Below are positions 58,685-64,000 of a stretch of 64,000 bases of DNA, piece after piece. The position numbers were made by a program, and so were the translations under genes. Location of the stretch: contig CM055093.1 in the NCBI GenBank assembly GCA_029204225.1, positions 18,127,041-18,191,040 of the forward strand, in the 5' to 3' direction. The notes below the pieces were generated by a model. It was not told the origin of the DNA. It saw only the letters and a program-made list of their open reading frames with translations, and did no database searches. Source of the stretch: Diphasiastrum complanatum (taxonomy: Eukaryota; Streptophyta; Lycopodiopsida; Lycopodiales; Lycopodiaceae). The first letter of the stretch is position 1, and every line of letters starts with the position of its first letter.

Positions 58685-59772
58685 AGATGTGGTGCATTCC
58701 ATTGATGTCTATCCGGAACTGATGGAGTCTTTATATAATGATAATGAAAAACTGGAAATTATATATATATTGATAAATATGCTATTAAGGAAATAGAACA
58801 AGAAGGTCAATCAAATTTTGTTGATTCTAACTTGTTGCAAAGTCAATGTCTTTTGAAGAAAGAAATGTTACCAAATGACATATGGATATCACAACCTGAA
58901 AGTCAAATATTACCATTATTAGTGAATGATCAAAAAATTGATGATAGTTTGGTTGAAGTAGAAGAATTTGTAAAGAAAATCATTACTTTCAATATGAGTG
59001 ACATTGATGAAAGGTTTCAAGGTCAAAAGATAAATTCCATTCTTTCCAAGAAAAAAAATGATAGCTCATCTAATTTAAAAAAAAAAAAGATTTATCATCT
59101 AAGATGGATGAGTTACAAGTTTTTCATGAATATGAGAAAGAGTTAATGCTAAGAGAATTAGAATTATCCAAGTTGGATCACTCATCTTTGAAGATGATTA
59201 ATAATGAGACATATGAAGAAACTAATGTGAAAACCCAGAATGAAAGAGAAATGGAAGATTCTAAAAAAATAAATTCAATATATGATAATGAGATTTGTAC
59301 CAAGAATACAAATGAAAATGTTCTTCAAGAGTTTAGCCATTGGAATAATGACTATGTTAATTCATTATATGGTATAGATATTGAAATATCAATTGATGAT
59401 AAATTAGTGTTTACACGTGTGGATCAAAATGCTATACATGATAGACTGATCAATGACATATCTACTAAAAAGAAAATGAACGAAAGTATTTATAATAAAT
59501 ATATGGTAAATGAATCTTTGGATGTATTACTATATCAATATAGTATTATGTTATCTTTTGTAATTATAATACTCTATCAAAAATTTATGAACTCGGAAAA
59601 ATGTAAATGCATACGAGTATTAAAATCTCTAACTGATGAGATACTAAGTAAGCATGATAAGAGGTGGAAAAGTGATTATAACTACAAAATAGCTAAAGAT
59701 ATTCAAAATAAAGTCTATGAAAAAAATGGTGAATATCAAAGAAAGTCCAAAAAAATCAATGGTTTCAAATAA
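58685..59772 (+). pseudogene. Second ORF of the gag-only element, unknown
   Basis: Two open frames (58832-59146 and 59104-59772) join by a shift at the A-run at about 59079-59089 and would give a single protein of roughly 310 residues. It is very rich in Asn, Lys, Glu, Asp and Ile. 59104-59772 includes one hydrophobic stretch (IMLSFVIIILYQKF, about 59545-59590). No domain is recognised. It is linked to the gag by position, base bias and spacing. Confidence 0.4.
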
Positions 59773-62461
59773 TACAAAATTATTTGTGATAACTGGTATA
59801 ATATGATATTAAGTCATCATACATATGAGATGCTTCATGATAATTATCATAAGAAATATCCCAATAAATTGATATAATAATGATGATGTAAATGTATATA
59901 ATATGATAGTTTTTGTTTTAAATACAAAAAAAAAATCCTAAATTTGAAACAATATAAAAAGACTATTAGAAAAATATATTTATTCGAAATTGAAAAGAAA
60001 AAAAAAATCACATAAACGATGGCATGATAATGAGATTATTTAGAAAAATGACTATCATCCCAAGTTGTTACCTTGATCAACTAGACACATAATTTGGCGA
60101 CATATTTTAATATGTCAATGGAGGATTAAGAAATTTATGTATCAATGTGAACTTCATGTTTTAAATATATATGAGCAACCTATGAAGATATTGTTTTATT
60201 GGAATATACAATATGCAATGACAGTTTGAATGTAGGACTAGAAAATCAAATATAGTGTGCGTTTATGGATGAGATGTACAGATTTTAATGGTTATATTTT
60301 TAAAAACTCAATTTGCCATATCTGTCAAATACCTATATTTTTTAAGCTTATAGTAAGAAAAAACTAGTGGTTCAATCACCATGAGTTTAACAACTAACTT
60401 TACTTTTATGACACACAAATGTGTGAGAGGCTATCTTGAGAAAAATATTTCATCTTATTTGAGAAGGATATAATACACATCTTGGAAGGTGATACACTCT
60501 ATATGAAGATTGGAGGTAAAATATTCACACACATTACACTTGCATCAATTAGACACAGTGGTGTATGCATCCATTTGATGAAAAATCTGAGACCGTGCAT
60601 TTCATGTCTACTTGCATTATGCATTGATTTGATGATGGAATGCAATATTCTAATGCATGGGATGGGCATTTTTGTTAAATAGTGTCATGTGGGTGGTATT
60701 GAGAGGAAATATGAAGATTTGGAATGGATAAAATATTATCAGTGGGGAGGTGAGTGAAGAAAAAAAAAAAAAAAAACACCTATTGATGATTATGGATCTA
60801 TGTCGAAGACATCTGTTGCTGCTGAAGACTATTTTGGATCTTTTATTGAGAGTATTTGTGAGATCTTTTGAGTGATGAGTGGAAAAATGAGTGGAGAGAA
60901 TATGATGAGTGTTTTCTATTTTGTTGTTCATAAGTCTTGAGAATTATAATTGGATCATAGATTCTCTTTGGTAAGAATAGAAAATATCAGATCTCATTCA
61001 AAATCTATCTATGAGAGTAGAAATGTGAGGTATAGCATGAATATTTGCTTGACAAAAAAAAAATCTACCTATTATTTAAGGGAGTGAATAGGTTTTTATG
61101 AGAATGAGATATATTCACAATGTGAATGACGAAGATCCAACTTTTAGAATAGGTTGCATTGCACGCACTACATTATATGAAGACCTAGACACAAAGCTGA
61201 GAAACTGCATTCATATCTTGTTACGACAATGAAGATTGCATCAACATTTTCCAACAATGCATGGTTTTGATGATGGGCATTACATTATGATTTGATGGGA
61301 GTGGGAGCATATTTTCTTCAGACTTGGGTTGGATGTAATGCAAGATTTTTATTCTGGATAAAGACAATGTTGTTGAAAGATCTAAAGGTTTAATCAATGG
61401 CCTTTGGATTCATGTTGTTGAATAATAATGTTTAGCATCACACTATATTGTGTGCTGAGCCCATTAATTGATGAAGAATACCTTGAAATGTTGAAAAGAT
61501 GAAAAGATCGTAAGGCTAAATCAATGGCTCTATGATACAAAATCAAATGTCAAAGACTATTTTCTCTATTCGCGGGGACGCTTCACATTTAAGTGGGCGA
61601 GAAACATGTAGTGCTTTTTTCTGTTCAAAATTTTAAAATTTCAGCAACTACAATCATTGATGCTGATTTTCTAGAAGAAAATGTGCTAGATGTATCTCAT
61701 GTGCACAAAATCTGCTAATATGCCACTTTTTACTGATATACGAATATGGCTGTGTTAAAGAGTAGCTATAAAATTCTATGGCAGGTTCAAATGTACCAAG
61801 TCGTGAAATGACAGTTATATCAGAAGAATTAGAGCTATTTTTAAGACTTTACTATTTTTAATAAGTTTGTTAAATAGCAATACTTATAAGTGACTCTGAT
61901 GGACAAAAATATCTATAGTTGTTAATGGCCATTGTTTGCCATGTTCTAATTGATCAATGTATCTTATTTTTATCATGATTAATAAATGATGCCCAACTAC
62001 CTTTAAGGCACTGACTAAAGTTTCAAGGAAAGGTCCAAAGGCTAAGGGTCTTGCAAACAACGACAATCAAAGTTCAGTTCAAGACAAAGACAACCAATCA
62101 GTGAAAAAACAACAATTTCTAAGAAATCATTGACGACAATTGAAAACTTCAAGTTACGACCAAGTAATGAAGTAACATTACTTTACAAATCAACAAGCTC
62201 TTGAAAAAAAAATCCAAGAATTCGAATTGGTCAGCTACTGATACAGATAAAGCCATGCTACCAAAACGGCAGTTGGAATTGTAAATCAATGTAGTGTATG
62301 TCTCTATGGAAAATGAAGGACTAAATCATTACAAATGTTGCAATCATAATGGGGCGAATGGGTCTGAATACCAATGATTAAAGATTTTGAAGGAATTGTC
62401 TTGGTAAGGCCAAAATAGTTTATAAAGGTCTTTGTATCAATATGGAAACTAGAAAACCTTA
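59773..62461. other. AT-rich spacer, no gene seen
   Basis: No domains, terminal repeats or RNA genes recognised. An A-run of about 19 bases is at 60758-60776. The frames at 60482-60682 and 60650-60931 are unsupported. Confidence 0.45.
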
Positions 62462-62770
62462 TTGAAGGCATTTTTCCCTTCAATGAAATTCAGTTGTGAA
62501 GAAAAGATGCTTCAAATGGTCGGCAAGAGCAGTTTTCACTATGGGCTATTCCCTACTTCTCAAATCAACCAAGTTACTATGGACATGTGTCAAATGGATA
62601 TGAATTTTCTCAAAAGGATTGGTGAACTTGGATTTAGTGGATGGGATTCAATGGAGAATGAAAGACGTTCGTGTTTTCAAATGTTTTCAAGTGGAATGGA
62701 AATGAACCGTTTTCTCTCAACGAGGAGGAGAAGAAGAAAGGATTCGGGAGAAAGCAACTCATTCGTTTAA
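62462..62770 (+). CDS. Unrecognised small ORF (102 codons)
   Basis: It starts MKAFFPSMKFSCEEK and is unusually Met-rich. It contains FHYGLFPTSQINQV and GWDSMENERR, and ends in a basic RRRRRKDSGES tail. No family, splice sites or related copies are recognised in the window. It could be a small gene, an exon or chance. Confidence 0.2.
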   Translation: MKAFFPSMKFSCEEKMLQMVGKSSFHYGLFPTSQINQVTMDMCQMDMNFLKRIGELGFSGWDSMENERRSCFQMFSSGMEMNRFLSTRRRRRKDSGESNSFV

Positions 62771-63150
62771 GAGCAGAAGAGAGTTCTTGTTTTCTTGGTC
62801 ATGAGCAGAGAACATTTTTTGTGTTCTGGTGATGAAGAGAGGCATGGAGTCTTCTGATGCATTCTCTCTCATTTGTGATGAATAGTACAACGATTCTAGA
62901 AGAACATTGTGGATGATTCTGTGGTCTCAAAAGACTGGTGTTATCTGTAGATTTATTGATCTTTCGAATATGATCATGTAAAGAAGAAGCATTTCTCAAA
63001 CTCTCTCTCTCATGAGACTCTGTCTGCGCTCCTACCTGTTCCTCCTCTGCTGATCAGTCTGCATATCTAATCGCACACACAACCAATGCATAATGAGTGA
63101 TCTATTTTTTCTATGACAGAATGGTTGTATCACTTTTCTCTAAAGACAGT
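62771..63150. other. Spacer, no gene seen
   Basis: Contains a short CT run (63001-63012). No supported gene. Confidence 0.4.
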
Positions 63151-63430
63151 CTCTAATCGTTGCTCTCTATCTCTCTCTTGAAATCACTCACACACACAAA
63201 CCTCCTTACAAACAGCCGCTCTCTCTTTCTCTCTCCCTCACCGCTCCCTGTCCGCCTACGCATCTGCTCTCCATTTGCTTGTAGCCGCAGATCTACCCCT
63301 CTCACTCTCTACCTCACGGCCAACGCTACCATCACTCCCTCACCCGAACTCTCTTCCTACTTGTGATCTCTACTCCAACTATCCCTCTGCTACGATCATC
63401 TCTCATTCTCCCTATAACCTCTTTTCCTTT
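63151..63430 (+). promoter_or_regulatory. CT-rich stretch, possible 5' leader or promoter of a gene
   Basis: The plus strand is strongly pyrimidine-rich (repeated CTCTCT and CTCCCT) with C-rich runs, markedly different from its AT-rich surroundings. Plant core promoters and 5' untranslated regions often carry such pyrimidine patches. No downstream ORF can be tied to it, so the assignment is weak. Confidence 0.25.
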
Positions 63431-64000
63431 CATTTTCAACTCATTGGTAAAATGAAGAACATGACCCGGCAAAGTAAAAGATTGGAACCGACAGTGTGAA
63501 AAGAATTTGGTGCATTTACAGAAAATATTCAAAGTGACTTTGAAACAATGAATTACCTATTAGACCGGACCTGTTGAGGAAAAGACCTTAGCCTATGGAC
63601 AGTCTCTTGAAACTTAAGTTGGAGTAAAAAGACTGAGGTAATTTTCATTGCTCATCTCTATTTTTACTCATGTCCTAAATCACTTCATAATACAAATAGA
63701 AGATGAGTAAATGTTATTTTGTGTATTATTTCAATGACTATGAATGGAATTCAAGAATGGGAATCTGATTAGTCTATGTATACTAAATGTGTAATTCAGT
63801 AAGAGATGACTAACGGATTTACCTTCTACAGTAAGAACTATAGTTTTATAATTCACTGATTTACTGTCTGAGGTAAAAAACAATCAACATAAAATAGATT
63901 TCAGTCTCTGTTTTGGTTTACAAAATATGCTCTATGTTTAACAAACATAATGGCAATTTACAAGCACAATAAATCCCATATTGCTAATCCATTGAAAAAC
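63431..64000. other. Right-end spacer, no gene seen
   Basis: AT-rich with no supported ORF, repeat or RNA feature up to the window edge. Confidence 0.45.

Overview
The window is nuclear DNA from a land plant, most likely a vascular plant with a large, repeat-rich genome such as a gymnosperm. This rests on one receptor kinase of the SOBIR1 family, on Ty1/Copia and Ty3/Gypsy (chromovirus) retrotransposons with plant-type tRNA-Met primer sites, on short GT-AG introns, on AT-rich spacers and on long (GA)n tracts. There is no operon structure, and coding density is very low.

Layout. 1-444 (minus) holds the 3' part of a spliced gene that runs off the left edge. Its last visible exon resembles the ligand-binding domain of STING, which is a tentative call. 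690-2000 is AT-rich repeat DNA. 2275-9560 is a cluster of one non-coding LTR element family (LARD-like, minus strand, LTR about 1.24 kb, GC-rich GGCGCC clusters), in which neighbouring copies share LTRs and a 655-bp solo LTR is nested with a 5-bp target duplication. 9561-10453 is a Copia-type LTR with its primer site. 10489-20675 carries a Gypsy integrase relic, three decayed Copia elements and a 480-bp Harbinger/Tourist-like MITE. 20765-22840 is a decayed, still recognisably spliced DUF7869-type gene.

24273-26680 is the best host gene: a SOBIR1-like leucine-rich-repeat receptor kinase. Its kinase domain looks intact, but one frameshift lies in the LRR region. A 201-bp tandem duplication starts just after its stop codon. 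27995-33356 holds Copia and chromovirus fragments and two decayed ORFs of unknown function; the first is a coiled-coil ORF with nine in-frame stops, each one C-to-T step from a CAG or CGA codon. 33360-44760 is mostly unexplained AT-rich DNA with some splice-bounded exon-like segments (35836-37610) and one basic ORF (38674-39177).

44769-51259 contains a GA-tailed repeat family, a minus-strand Copia pseudogene with primer site and LTR, a hairpin-rich GCGAA array and a truncated Copia LTR. That LTR is cut by a Ty3/Gypsy chromovirus (51260-57524), the most complete mobile element here. 57903-59772 is an A-rich gag-only element, and 59773-64000 holds nothing convincingly identifiable.

Most genes here are mobile-element relics and do not form a pathway. 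The two loci with possible host function both point toward innate immunity: SOBIR1 is the adaptor kinase of LRR receptor-like proteins, and the STING resemblance, if real, would be unexpected in a plant.
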